Source: Leishmania donovani
Lineage: Eukaryota > Euglenozoa > Kinetoplastea > Trypanosomatida > Trypanosomatidae
Length of the DNA: 64,000 nucleotides
Direction of reading: 5' to 3'
Assembly: GCF_000227135.1 (NCBI RefSeq)
Contig: NC_018253.1
Span: 704,762-768,761 of the forward strand
In this document: positions 31,101 through 39,090 of the stretch, one piece after another
How positions within the stretch are numbered: position 1 is the first letter of the stretch
Layout of the letters: each line of letters begins with the position of its first letter
Notes under the pieces: generated by a model
Seen by the model: only the letters and a program-made list of their open reading frames with translations
Told to the model about the DNA's origin: nothing
Databases searched by the model: none
Translations under genes and position numbers: made by a program

Positions 31101-32736
31101 GGACGACATCCGTACGACAGGCTTGGGCATGGATGTGGACTACACGGTGAACCTCGCCAACACGAGCGGGGAGGACATTGAGCATACGCTGCGGACGTAC
31201 CCGTACCCGAACGTTTGGGGCCACTACCGTGTCGAAGATGAGATAACGACGCAGCAGAACTGCGGGTTCAAGGGTGAGGACTGGGACTACGTGTGGTCGA
31301 TCAAGCAGGAGGCGATGCGCAAGGCCTTTGCAAAGGGTGTCGCGGACGCGCTGGGGATCAAGCCGACGGACATCCAGAACATCAACATGGAGAAGTCGGC
31401 GGACGGCATCGTGCTCGGTGCGAACGTGACGCACCCGCTGACGCAAGACTACCAGATGATCCGGCAGACGCTGAAGAACCACCCGTTCGAGGAGTTGTGG
31501 GCGCTGTACGAGACGCGGCCATGCGGCCAGGGCGATCTGAAGAGCGCCCTTGGCGGAACAGGCGACCGCGAGTCTGGCCGGCTGCAGCGTCTCTTCGAAG
31601 GCGATGACTGGGACCTCGTACTGGAGGGCTGCCCAGAGGACGCTACGGACGCCTTCCGAAAGGGTGTGGCGGACTCCGTGCACGTGTCGAAGTCGGACGT
31701 CGTTGTAATGGCGTGGCACCTGGGCAGCCTTATCATGAGTTACAAGGTGCGCAACTGCGACATGGAGGATGCCGAGATCAACGATAGGGTCCGTGCACAC
31801 GAATTCCCGGAGCTGATGGCGTTGTACCGTGCGCGCGTGCGCCACGGCCAAAAGGGCGAGGGCGGTGCCACAGAGGGCAGCCCAATGCGTAAGGAGAAAG
31901 TGATTACTGTCGACATAGTTGACGAGGCTGAGGTGCCGGAGGGGTACACGCGTGTCGCGCTGAGTGTCAGCTTCGAAGGGGAGCTCTGGGAGAAGATTGT
32001 AAAGACGCGGACGCAGGAGTTGGCGGATGCTTTCCGCGCTGACACTGCCAAGTCCATTGGCGCTGCTCTGGGGGATATCCACATTCGCGAGTGCTTTGTG
32101 AGCAAGGTGCTTCTGTTGGTGCACTTCAGCGCCCGCTATGAGGCGACGGTATCCGAGGCTGAGCTGCGCAAGAAGATTGATGAACACTCCTACGACAATG
32201 TCTGGGCCCTCTACGACGAGATGGAGGATGCTCTCGCAGCCGACATGTCGGAGGTCATGGTCAAGCACTTCGTCGGCGTTCACTGGGACTTTGCGATGGA
32301 GGCGTGCCCGACGCTTGTCGAGGAGGCCTTCAAGGAAGACACCGCCAATGTGCTGCGCACTCATGCCTCGAAGGTGCTCGTTGAGGACATCGCTCTGGGC
32401 AGCCTCATCGTGCGCTTCCGCGTGCAAGGGCTGACGATCTCGGAGGCGGAAGCGATGCAGATGACGGGCAACTACGCCTACCCGAAGGTGTGGGCTCTGT
32501 ACATGTCCTGTGAGGAGGCGAACGGCCGTGCTTCATTGAAAAGCCACAAAAATGGAAGCGGAGGTGGCTTGTCGCGCCGACGGGCTGAGCAGCTTGTAGC
32601 GGAGGAGGGCGTGGAGTCTCAGGACACCGTGACATATCTGCGCAAGGCCCTTGCCGATGCTCGCCGCGAGCGTGACATGTACATGGAGCAGGTGGAACAA
32701 GCCGAGGAGGCGCAGCGCGCTAGTCAGAATAGTTAA
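25138..32736 (+). CDS. Giant protein: dynein-stalk-like head plus 20 tandem alpha/beta modules
   Basis: Predicted 2532-residue acidic protein; I recognise the parts but not a named gene. (1) Residues 10-60: a small beta domain (LSVGDFVAIL). (2) About 80-141 and 240-292: heptad-rich coiled coils. Between them, 142-239 resembles the microtubule-binding domain of the dynein heavy chain stalk: ELKSYRIPP, then a hydrophobic helix with LLLSEDEARTW, YFKRRITSYD, and finally GPIYYWVLAQLD. No AAA+ motor is present. (3) About 330-390: a domain with IVCNFG and EEGY. (4) Residues 465-2457: 20 modules of about 95 residues. (5) A short C-terminal coiled coil (about 2490-2525). The 803-residue neighbour at 34736 shares parts 1-3 and one module. 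Likely a large microtubule-binding scaffold of the trypanosomatid cytoskeleton; function and location are inference. ATG 25138 follows a polypyrimidine tract and AG. Confidence 0.85.
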   Translation: MTAVSVNENELVHLSVGDFVAILTHHMKDGKLHWILGSVETPPYLRDVEIRLWAKQRFEYYDEGDTPADPETAALMDRIAQVKDELRKSIDQAEDLTEQLRDRRAAIIQKIAEADRYVAESKAVRDAARDDVESISDRNWQELKSYRIPPKMVSVIIRAVMLLLSEDEARTWPHMQRVLRDFYFKRRITSYDPVTQLSPERRDYILQECVSKKSFRYDRAMQGSVAVGPIYYWVLAQLDSGEAQSQKEDVEQEKIARQKELRGVLKQISEQQERISEYQELMDDLDDQLRLCNQRNSDGSSVASHSRRRISISDRYAESFAAREGKEYLRPAFYAWKPTDRVIIVLRKNIVCNFGAVTSQEQEEGYNMSEPQIRMLDEALIRSQQALETICGDNEGEDDALEEDMLKQNDNETDHTVRKDEDILEERQRNAAEGKPTPIPTPQASDTNKVGIGAAEATSKLQRTFEGKNWHRILDRKREAIEAAFTEDSSECLKVPPYSIMIESLMVGSLIVDFSAQHDGQRSDAELQERVKTFEFPKVMSLYDEEDEEDDDGPEHQMKFGGDRWADMTPEHHDEIEAAFLADTSAATGALQDEIAVQDIRADADEGLTVDYSLLDKDRDPEEVQEQVDAYAYPAVWALYQRLAGLDAAAPIHQVRFRGERWADIMPGAEEAIRQAFAEDTADALGIAPQQVIPDEIRYEKGLTVPYTVLDCSLDGDEVDAKAEDYHYPNTWALYDRLVAEAVGAAYQKSFEGEHWETVLHAARPEVSEAFCTDTANAVKSEPGDVDPRSVDTDQNRLLVSYNVGDSQQRADEVRADTQEYPYPEVWALYQLVIAEEAEGTRKLSQTFDGEAWDAINAEMPEQVREAFTEDVSVATRVNPACVTIRDIKTSKKGMTVEYGIVREEGQSAYATRKAAKNFDYPVTWSLYEANKKSAPGHALSGFGEGESAIFERRFEGDDWDIVVEGCREELSDAFRADTARVLGVPKQSVRIISIEIGSPNVKYQLVDPPCEDREIERRMEEDELPEVMDLYRRCTRAEAEGATPALQDLEAMPPKVFDGDEWGFVMANQRAELEKAFVKDTADALGVSDDQVRVKEMKVGPYALRVQYSVRDCPSDEAAAQATVEDYAYPSMWEIYPDEEDLGNCQKTFDGTGWEAIVASREDDVRAAFAKDVAEALKAGEQSVVVKSVHANAEGLEVRYNVTSEACDSEQIMEMQQEYGYPNTWALYEEDEGNWVTTSHQLGFEGEDWVYVVQDKMPELQEAFVSCTAELFHLRPEHITNTKYTLGSLIVDFELTHPARMSEEEIRRQLVTCPYEPVWELYGYHPWVPTEVTETTHNICFEGPGWATVLESQREELEECFKQGTAAALEVEPSDVRIDSADCAEECLFIRTTVTHHIFQDNELLQEQLTRYPYEEVWKLYAEDPNQSWTLTSHQVGFDGDDWMYIVSAKKEALEKAFRTCTGESLDLTDEHITNIVFEANEAALLTTFEVKHPKEQSEKEVNRRLAECDYMRVWELYIDHPYNPEENEVTSHEIGFEGDEWNKVIATQLKQLEEAIMLDTSEALEVTPNDITSITTSFENGNLLIVRLNIQHPVLQDEELIKEQLSRYPYERVWALYEDAPITPLSEEDAVRFNGTGEGESAIFERRFEGDDWDIVVEGCPEELSDAFRAEAARVLGVPKQSVRIISTEIGSLIVKYQIVDPPCEDREIERRMEEDELPEVLNLYRRRIRAEDEGATTTSRVKPEGKKITTLEDCGFEGEDWDYVWSIKQEAMRTAFAKGVADALGIKPTDIQNINMEKSADGIVLGANVTHPLTQDYQMIRQTLKNHPFEELWALYETRPYNPAESVTTEHLIYFEGEEWDAVMAGKREEVVEAIRKDTASALELPADDVVSVCTKVEPTGLAATVVVSHSPLQDDELIYEELTKYDYERVWALYCPESGPLHGTKHFDGLNWADVIGSDKDGVMQAFRDDTAAAVSMRPDDVDVDDIRTTGLGMDVDYTVNLANTSGEDIEHTLRTYPYPNVWGHYRVEDEITTQQNCGFKGEDWDYVWSIKQEAMRKAFAKGVADALGIKPTDIQNINMEKSADGIVLGANVTHPLTQDYQMIRQTLKNHPFEELWALYETRPCGQGDLKSALGGTGDRESGRLQRLFEGDDWDLVLEGCPEDATDAFRKGVADSVHVSKSDVVVMAWHLGSLIMSYKVRNCDMEDAEINDRVRAHEFPELMALYRARVRHGQKGEGGATEGSPMRKEKVITVDIVDEAEVPEGYTRVALSVSFEGELWEKIVKTRTQELADAFRADTAKSIGAALGDIHIRECFVSKVLLLVHFSARYEATVSEAELRKKIDEHSYDNVWALYDEMEDALAADMSEVMVKHFVGVHWDFAMEACPTLVEEAFKEDTANVLRTHASKVLVEDIALGSLIVRFRVQGLTISEAEAMQMTGNYAYPKVWALYMSCEEANGRASLKSHKNGSGGGLSRRRAEQLVAEEGVESQDTVTYLRKALADARRERDMYMEQVEQAEEAQRASQNS
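27976..28270 (+). repeat. Module 6, near-identical to module 13
   Basis: This stretch matches 30061-30355 at an offset of 2085 bases (695 codons) with roughly 15 mismatches in about 295 bases by eye, far more alike than neighbouring modules. It points to a recent segmental copy or gene conversion that preserved the reading frame. Confidence 0.9.
30061..30355 (+). repeat. Module 13, near-identical to module 6
   Basis: Partner of 27976-28270. Both copies include the linker reading GEGESAIFERR just upstream of the conserved F-E-G-D-D-W start. Confidence 0.9.
30403..30666 (+). repeat. Module 14, near-identical to module 17
   Basis: Matches 31258-31521 at an offset of 855 bases (285 codons, exactly three modules) with only a handful of mismatches by eye. 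The sequence diverges abruptly on both sides. Confidence 0.93.
31258..31521 (+). repeat. Module 17, near-identical to module 14
   Basis: Partner of 30403-30666. The near-identity at synonymous sites suggests conversion or duplication more recent than the rest of the array. It could also complicate read assembly here. Confidence 0.93.
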
Positions 32737-34735
32737 TAGCCCCCTCTCGCAGTACACGACACCACATGAGATGCATCACGTGCATGTCTTTCCTCTGCTT
32801 GGTTGAAAAGTGTTCGGCTGGTCTCGGGCGGTGGGAAACCCGAGCGGATGTATGTGCTCTAGCGGTATTTTTTTCTGTTTCTCTTTTTGCAAGACTTGTG
32901 GCGTCTTGTGTTTTGTGCGTTTCGCGCTGTGCCTCATGCGGACGGCACACGGGTACTCCCTCCCTTCTCCCTGCCGCCAGCGCCTGGACTTGCGGCCGAC
33001 TTCTTCTTTTGTTGCGTTGTCTTTTAATTTTCGTAGCAACACCCCAAATACCCCATATAGGCATACGTGTCTCTCCACACACTTACCACAGCTGTGTAAC
33101 CGCATCTTCTACAGTCTGTTGCCCTTCCACCTCCACCCCCTCCCTTCTCTGCTTCCGTGCGCAGAAGAGACGACAGGGCGAGGGACGCAGATGAGGCGGT
33201 GCGCACGTGGGAGTGTATCTGACCTTGTCTCGTAGAGGGGAGCCACAGCAGCCATATTAGCGTGTCTCGGCCGCTTTCCCCCTTTTTTCTTTTTGCTTCG
33301 TTGCTTTTTTTTCTTCCGACGAGAATTTTGCGTGCGCTGCCTCTTCGTTTCATTGAAGTCACCCCTCCTCCCCCCGTACGCGCTGCTGTAGCAGCCGCAG
33401 TGGCCGCAGCTGCGAGTGGGGCGAGGTGCGTGGCTCCTCATCCCTCCTGTGTATGTGTGTGTTTCTCTTGACATTGGCGCGTATGTTAGAGCGCACGCTT
33501 CGCATGCTTTCGTTTTTTGATTTGTACAGCACATGCTCCCGTGTCGCTGTTGTGTGTGTGTTGTGTGTTGTGTGTTGGTGTCGGTGCCGTACTTGCCTCC
33601 CTCCACCCATTTCTCGCTCCTGTTCTGATTTTTTGCTTCCCGCATCCCTTCGCTCCGAATCGCTCACTAACTTGCGTTTCCAAGAATGAGGCGAGGTAGA
33701 CACACGCTGCGCGAAACGGAGAGGCGGGGGTGTGGAGGCTTCTTGCTCACGATGGGTGATGACATGCGTGACTTTCCACGTCTTCTGCATACAGAAGCGA
33801 TTCTTGTCCACCTCTCGAACGAAAGCAAAGGAAGCAACGGCGGGCCACTCTCCCCCTACATCCTCCACCCCACTCAGCCGTCTAGAACACACGGGCCGAG
33901 CTGTACAGGGGACCTGCGGTACGCGAAACAGACCTGTATGTAAGTTGAGAGAGGGCGGATCGAGGCTGTCCTATCTTTGGTATGTCTAGTCTTTCCGTCT
34001 ATTACGTCTGTATATCTCGGCGTGCCGTGTAGTCATTGTGAGATCGAGCTCACCTCGAGCGCTGGCTTTCATGCCTGTCTAATCAAGCGGAGGCTTCTTA
34101 AACCCCCTCCACGGCATCCTGCACTCGTGTGTCGCGCACGATTGCTGTGCGACGCGGTGCAGTAGTACCCTCTTTCCCCCTCTTTTCCCTTTTTTTCGTT
34201 CCTCTTCCGCTGCCACCGATCCCGTCCATGCGTCTCTCTCTCTCTACCAACTCCCCTCTTTCTTTCACCACCACCGCCACTGCCACGACCATCATCCATC
34301 TCTAACCGCTCGCCGTGTTGACTGCATCACTTCGCACGGCTGCCCACGCAGGTGTACCCACATTCGTGTCTGTTCGTTTTTTTTTACGTGTGTGCTTGTG
34401 TTTGTGCGTGCCTCTCGGTTCTCCTCCTCCTCCCACAGCGGTATAACGGCCCCCCTCCCCCTCTCGGTCTCCTGTGGCGCACATCTCCTCCGGACGTCAA
34501 ATCACCTACACACGATTGGTTTTTGTTACGGGGGAGCTCCCGCCTTCGTATTTTGCTTCCGCCCCTCACACAAGCGAACGCTCCGCTGGCTGAATTGTCT
34601 GCGGCCATTTGCCATCACCGTCATCGCCGAACTCCCCCGTTTGAAGAGAGAGGAAGGAAAGCACGAGATACCGACATATCCACCCCGCACCCCACAAAAC
34701 CCGCACGTGACGCACGACCTGATCGTACAAAAAAA
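32737..34735. other. Intergenic region
   Basis: No supported gene. T- and CT-rich with GT runs (33440-33600), then a CT-rich tract at 34170-34310. Expected to hold the 3' UTR of the giant gene and a long 5' UTR of its paralogue. Confidence 0.65.
34225..34351 (+). promoter_or_regulatory. Polypyrimidine region and probable spliced-leader acceptor
   Basis: A CTCTCTCT-type stretch is followed by C/T-rich sequence and the first strong acceptor, TGCCCACGCAG, with AG at 34350-34351. The 5' UTR would be about 384 bases. Confidence 0.45.
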
Positions 34736-37147
34736 ATGTCTGACATCTCATTTAGTGAGATAAGCCTTCATGAGGCGCCTCCCACAGCGGAGGCGACCCC
34801 GTCCAGCGCCGTGGTGCTGGGCGGCCGCACCGACCTGCACGTTGGCGACTTTGTTGGCTTTCAGCGCATCTCGCCAAGCAAGGAGTGGAAGCTGTCCCTC
34901 GGCAAGGTGATCGCCTTACCGACGACGCTCACCGTCAAGGTCGCCCACTTCGACGCGGTTAATGAGACCACGGTGACGCAGGACCCCATCTCCGAGCAGA
35001 TGGTTCGCCAGAAGGCTGCGGAGAAAGGTAAGATGGACATTTGGCACAACCGCGAGGCACTGCGGGAGAACCTCGCACAGGAGTCCGCAAAGGAGAAGGC
35101 CGCGACGCAGCGCCTCCTCGCCGCGCGCGACCAGACAGTGACGCGTCAGATGGCCACCGGCGATAAAGTGACGGTGTCGCTGGAGAATCTTGACAATGCC
35201 CGTCGCGGTCTCCGCGAAGTCCCGGTGAAGGAGTGGAGTTTGCTGCGCAAATCTTGCCTCCCATCCGCCGAGATTATCGGCGTGATGCGTTCCGTCATGC
35301 TCATCCTCTACGAAGACAGCGTCACTAAGTGGGAGGGCATCCAGGAGGTGATGCACCGCGAGGATTTTATGGAGCGCATATTGAGCTGGGACTGCACTGC
35401 CACCCCCATGTCGCTGTCGCGCCGTAAGAGGATTGTTGCGTTGTGCGCCGGCAAGGATGTGGAGGGCGCTCCTTCAAAGAAGCGCCGTCGCTCAGGCGCC
35501 CGCTCGCGGTCCCCGTCCTGCCCGCTCGTAGTCGCGGCGAAGAGCTCGAACTCGAGCAACGTTGCCATACTCGACAAGAGCGTTCGCGCCTGGATCAACG
35601 CGCAGCTCAGCTGCTCTGAGGCTTCTCGCGAGCAGGAGATGGTGATCAACAGCTGCTTCGCCGAGCAGCAGGAGCAGCGCGCGCTGCTGCGCGAGATCAA
35701 CGACATGCGCGTGGGCATTTCCTTCATAGAGGTGCAGATGCTGGAGATGAAGAATGCCATTCTCGGCATTGATGACGCGCCGAAGCCGATCATGCCGCTC
35801 GACGCGTACCCGACCGACACTGTCTTCTACAAGCGCTCCTATCCGGACGCGGACAGCCGCTTTGTGCAGGAGATCATTCTGCGCGAGGCCGTCATTCACA
35901 ACTTCGGCCACATAGCCGAGGAGGATGCGGAGGGCTACGTCCGCCTGAACCCCACCCAGGTGGAGCTCCTGCGCGATGCCGTCGTCAGCGCCAACGTGCG
36001 CCACGACGCGGAGGAGATGGAGGAGCTGCTGGCCCGAAAGGAGCGCGAAGAGCAGGAGATGGCCGAGCTCAGGAGCCGCGTCAACCAGCTGCGCAATAAA
36101 GTGTCGCTCACAGCGGAAGAGGAGGAGGAGCTGGCGCAGCTGGAGAAGCTTCTTGCCGATGCCGAGCGCCGCCACCACGCAACACTGTCCCGCATTGCTG
36201 ACCTGTACGCCTGCGGCCGCGGCGCACGCGAGATCACGCTGGCCATTAAGCGTCCCGAGTTCTGCTACACCCGTCTGCACTGCAGGATGTCCGGTGACTG
36301 GGAGACGATCCTCAGCGACCCGGAGCGCTACGGCGAGATGATTGCCGCCTTCTGCGACGATGTGTCAACCTTGCTAAACATCCCTGCCAGCTACGTGCTT
36401 GACATCGATGCCTGCTGCGGCTCTCTGCTGATCGACTTCACCGTGAAGCACAGCGGCGACCTCGACGATGAGCAGCTTCAGGATCTTGTCAACAACGGCT
36501 GCTTTTCCGCCCTCTGTATGTTCTACGAGAAGGTTACGTTCAAGAAGACGTCGCCTCTCAACACGAGCCAACAGCAGCTGGCGTACGATCTGGAGCAGCG
36601 CTTCAATGGTCCGGCGCCGATCTCCGGCATGGGCATAAAGCAGATTCTGGCAGACTACTACAACGCCGACGGCACGCTTGACGAGGAGTTCAGTGACGAG
36701 GTGAAAGCGCACATGGACTACCGCAAGGCATTCATCACGATTCCGCCTCTCCGAGAGGACTACGACGACGTGGCTGTGCGCGGCCCCTTTGAGCAGCACG
36801 CCGAGGATGAAGGCGAGACGCTGAGCGCGGCGGTGCCGATGAGCATCATGGCGTCGTCGGTGGGGGGCAACCGGTACAAGGAGGAGGATGAGTCTGCCGG
36901 CGCGACACAGATGAGTATAGGTCTTACTGACACGGGGAACGCTGCACACGATATGACGGAGTCGGCGCCAGCGACGGAGGTGTACGGCCGCAGCATAAAT
37001 GGGACCGACAATGCACAGCCTGCTGTAGATGCCGCCGCTCCTGCCGCTCCTACCGTTTCTGCCCCCGCTGAGGTGAGGCGGCCCGGGGCCCCCAGCTCGG
37101 ACGCGGGCAGCTTTTCCAAGTCGTCCGAAATGTCTAGGATGGATTAG
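34736..37147 (+). CDS. Dynein-stalk-like protein with a single alpha/beta module
   Basis: Predicted 803-residue paralogue of the giant protein at 25138, with the same order of parts. Residues about 30-80 hold the beta domain (DLHVGDFVGF). About 90-165 and 290-345 are coiled coils flanking a dynein-stalk-head-like segment, 166-290: EWSLLRKSCLPSAEIIGVM, a helix with LILYEDSVTKWEG, FMERILSWD and AWINAQLS. The head is interrupted near 243-262 by a basic Lys/Arg/Ser insertion (K248-R252). About 365-410 holds the NFG/EGY domain (N389-F-G391). A long coiled coil (about 415-490) follows, then one module at 518-600 in which the usual Phe is Met (MSGDWETIL) but GSLLIDFTV is kept. The C-terminal 200 residues are low-complexity. 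No AAA+ motor. Start: ATG 34736, first before the conserved domain. Likely a microtubule-binding cytoskeletal protein; inference only. Confidence 0.8.
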   Translation: MSDISFSEISLHEAPPTAEATPSSAVVLGGRTDLHVGDFVGFQRISPSKEWKLSLGKVIALPTTLTVKVAHFDAVNETTVTQDPISEQMVRQKAAEKGKMDIWHNREALRENLAQESAKEKAATQRLLAARDQTVTRQMATGDKVTVSLENLDNARRGLREVPVKEWSLLRKSCLPSAEIIGVMRSVMLILYEDSVTKWEGIQEVMHREDFMERILSWDCTATPMSLSRRKRIVALCAGKDVEGAPSKKRRRSGARSRSPSCPLVVAAKSSNSSNVAILDKSVRAWINAQLSCSEASREQEMVINSCFAEQQEQRALLREINDMRVGISFIEVQMLEMKNAILGIDDAPKPIMPLDAYPTDTVFYKRSYPDADSRFVQEIILREAVIHNFGHIAEEDAEGYVRLNPTQVELLRDAVVSANVRHDAEEMEELLARKEREEQEMAELRSRVNQLRNKVSLTAEEEEELAQLEKLLADAERRHHATLSRIADLYACGRGAREITLAIKRPEFCYTRLHCRMSGDWETILSDPERYGEMIAAFCDDVSTLLNIPASYVLDIDACCGSLLIDFTVKHSGDLDDEQLQDLVNNGCFSALCMFYEKVTFKKTSPLNTSQQQLAYDLEQRFNGPAPISGMGIKQILADYYNADGTLDEEFSDEVKAHMDYRKAFITIPPLREDYDDVAVRGPFEQHAEDEGETLSAAVPMSIMASSVGGNRYKEEDESAGATQMSIGLTDTGNAAHDMTESAPATEVYGRSINGTDNAQPAVDAAAPAAPTVSAPAEVRRPGAPSSDAGSFSKSSEMSRMD

Positions 37148-37893
37148 TTGTGAACCAAGCTCGGCTCTGCTGCCGCCGCAGCTGAAGCTGAGGTGTGGGC
37201 TGTTTCGTGCGGGGCTGCCGAGAATGGGGTGGCGCCTGCCTACTCCAGCACCAAGGCATCTTCTGCCGTAACCTTGTCTACGTCGTCGTCCGCGTCAGGG
37301 AAGTTTTTCAAAGTGGCTACGATGAGAGCCACACCGTAGGAAAACGTTTCGGGCGAACTCTAGCCATCGCACGGAGACCTAAGAAAGGAAAGCAAGAAAC
37401 AGCAGCGCTCGAGAGACTACAGTAGTGCGGACGGCCATCGGCTGTACGAGTGACCAGTGTGCGCGAAGGAAAGCCAGTTTTGATGCCTCATGGCGGATTC
37501 GCTTTTCCGTGTGATTGGTTGTGCCTGTTTCGAGGGATGATCTGCGTGTTTATGACGGCTTGTCTGTCTCTGCCCATGCGCGCCGTCGTCTCTCTCTCTC
37601 TATCTGTCTGCCTGTATTGGTGTGCATGCGCATGCGTGTGCGTGTCGTCGTTTTCGTTGTCTTGTATGTTTTTTTTCTTTTTGGTAGTTTCTCCCTCTCT
37701 CCTGTATCGGTGATTTCACTTCTCTCGTCTCTTTAGCCCTTTTTCGTTTCATCGATGCCTCGCGTGAGCCTTCTTCGCTCTCCTTTTCTTTTTGTTTGTT
37801 GTTTGCCCATCTCCTACGGTCGGTGCTGTGTCTGGTGTCTTCTCCTCCCCTCCTGCTTGTGGCGAACCCACCCCACGCGCCACAGGAAAGAGA

Positions 37894-37899
<6 letters not shown>

Positions 37900-37927
<28 letters not shown>
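37900..37927. repeat. (CA)n microsatellite
   Basis: An uninterrupted dinucleotide run in the putative 3' UTR of the 803-residue paralogue. Confidence 0.95.
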
Positions 37928-38236
37928 GCACCGCTGAACGACTGACGGAGCCCTGTATTAGCACATTTTGGACTCCCTTTCTTGCCGCTTTCCTCTCCTC
38001 CACATGCACCTGTCTTTTGTGTGCTTTTCTTTCTTGTTTCCCGGACTTTAGAGGGCAACTTTCACTTTGTCGATGAGAGCACACCGACACTCGTGGCCGT
38101 CGTCGTCCGTCTTTTGGTGGTGTTGCCGTCGTGACGGTCATGGCTAGGCCCCTCTTTCGCCTCTTCCCTCCCTACACGTCTCCTTCTACCTGTGCCCGTG
38201 TACGTGCCTGTGTGCGAAACCACGTTTCTATTTTGA

Positions 38237-39090
38237 TTGTTGCTCAAGTGGCGTCCCCCCTCTGATAATGCTGGCCATCTCACCGTGCTATCGAGGCCCA
38301 GCGCACGCTCTGTGGGGGAGGCCAAGAGACTGCAGCCTGCCCTCGGGTATTGGTTACGGACTCTTGGTGCCGGCGGACAGGTCTGGACTGGCGCTGCGCC
38401 AAAGAGAACTGCGACCATGATCGAGTTTGTGCCATCTCACTCCGAGCTGTGCCGACAATCCAACAGATGTACGTGTCCACGTAGCGATATGATCTTGCAA
38501 GCAATGCTCTGATGGCGCACACCTCACCCGCGCAGCATGTAGCTTCCCCCATCGGATGCCCATCGCTACCCCTCTATCCCCCCGCTCAGATCGACAAGCT
38601 ATGAATTCTTTGTGCGCAGGTACACGTCTATCCACTGGCCCCTTTCGCTTGGGCACGCCCGCGCTTGTCAGAGGCGTGCGGATGCAGGAGAGGGTGGTAT
38701 GCCCCCCCCCCCCTCCTCCCCGCTTCCGCAGACTCATAGCAGCGTCCCGCCTGCCGCGGCACATGCGGGCAAGCCATCCCGACACGCCCCCGAGGCAACG
38801 AAGGAAATGACAGATGCAGGCGGCGAGCCTCCCCTTACGACAACACCACCGTCCTGGAACAGGCCCCGGGATGCAGAAGTGTGAGCACTGTGCGCAGAGG
38901 CTGCCATCCACAGCTGTAACGGTGTGCCACATCCGGCCACGGCATTCGGAGGGCAGAAGAGCGCGGACGATGGAAAAGGCGGGAAGCGATGCACACTGAC
39001 CAATCTCATAGTGAGCGTGTGCGAGGCATGCGGCATCTCCTACATCCGACCAGTCAGCACTGATGGGGCACAGATGTGGGAAGCATGACT
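38237..39090 (+). mobile_element. Degenerate ingi/L1Tc-type retroposon remnant (RNase H and zinc-finger end)
   Basis: The order of features matches the C-terminal end of the trypanosomatid ingi/L1Tc polyprotein, in decayed frames. At 38417-38450 a frame reads EFVPSHSELCRQ, resembling the RNase H block F-V-x-[SG]-H-x-x-[IVL]-x-R. At 38700-38777 a C2H2-like finger ends HMRASHPDTPP, its second Cys apparently lost in a poly-C tract. At 38880-38945, in the same frame but after one stop, is an intact C-x2-C-x12-H-x4-H finger (CEHCAQRL...HIRPRH). Near 39020 in another frame is CEACGISYI. Frameshifts and stops show it is dead. No reverse transcriptase or endonuclease part is recognised upstream, so it is a 3' fragment of the DIRE type described in Leishmania. 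Confidence 0.55.

Larger units (their letters stand above)
26530..32510 (+). repeat. Twenty tandem copies of an approximately 95-codon module
   Basis: Each unit begins F-[ED]-G-x-x-W, continues with a helix AF-x-x-D-[TV]-A-x-x-L, then a strand often reading GSL-[IV]-V, an acidic helix, and ends Y-x-Y-x-x-VWALY. Unit starts (first Phe codon): 26530, 26815, 27106, 27388, 27679, 28000, 28309, 28585, 28870, 29161, 29452, 29749, 30085, 30412, 30709, 30988, 31267, 31594, 31972 and 32269. Most copies are strongly diverged, so the array is old, but two pairs are nearly identical (separate entries). Confidence 0.93.

Noticed and set aside
30649..32427. Long antisense open frame under the giant repeat gene
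   Set aside because: It is an antisense shadow of GC-rich coding sequence with biased third positions. Its translation shows no independent domain, and every other gene is on the + strand. Similar shadows occur under the KATNIP-like and 803-residue genes.
26530..32510. Tandem array considered as a CRISPR or satellite
   Set aside because: The repeats are in-frame protein modules of about 285-300 bases, highly diverged, inside one long open frame.
33739..33830. Possible C/D snoRNA (GTGATGA box near 33755)
   Set aside because: A C-box-like heptamer is present, but I find no D box CTGA at the right distance and no terminal stem.
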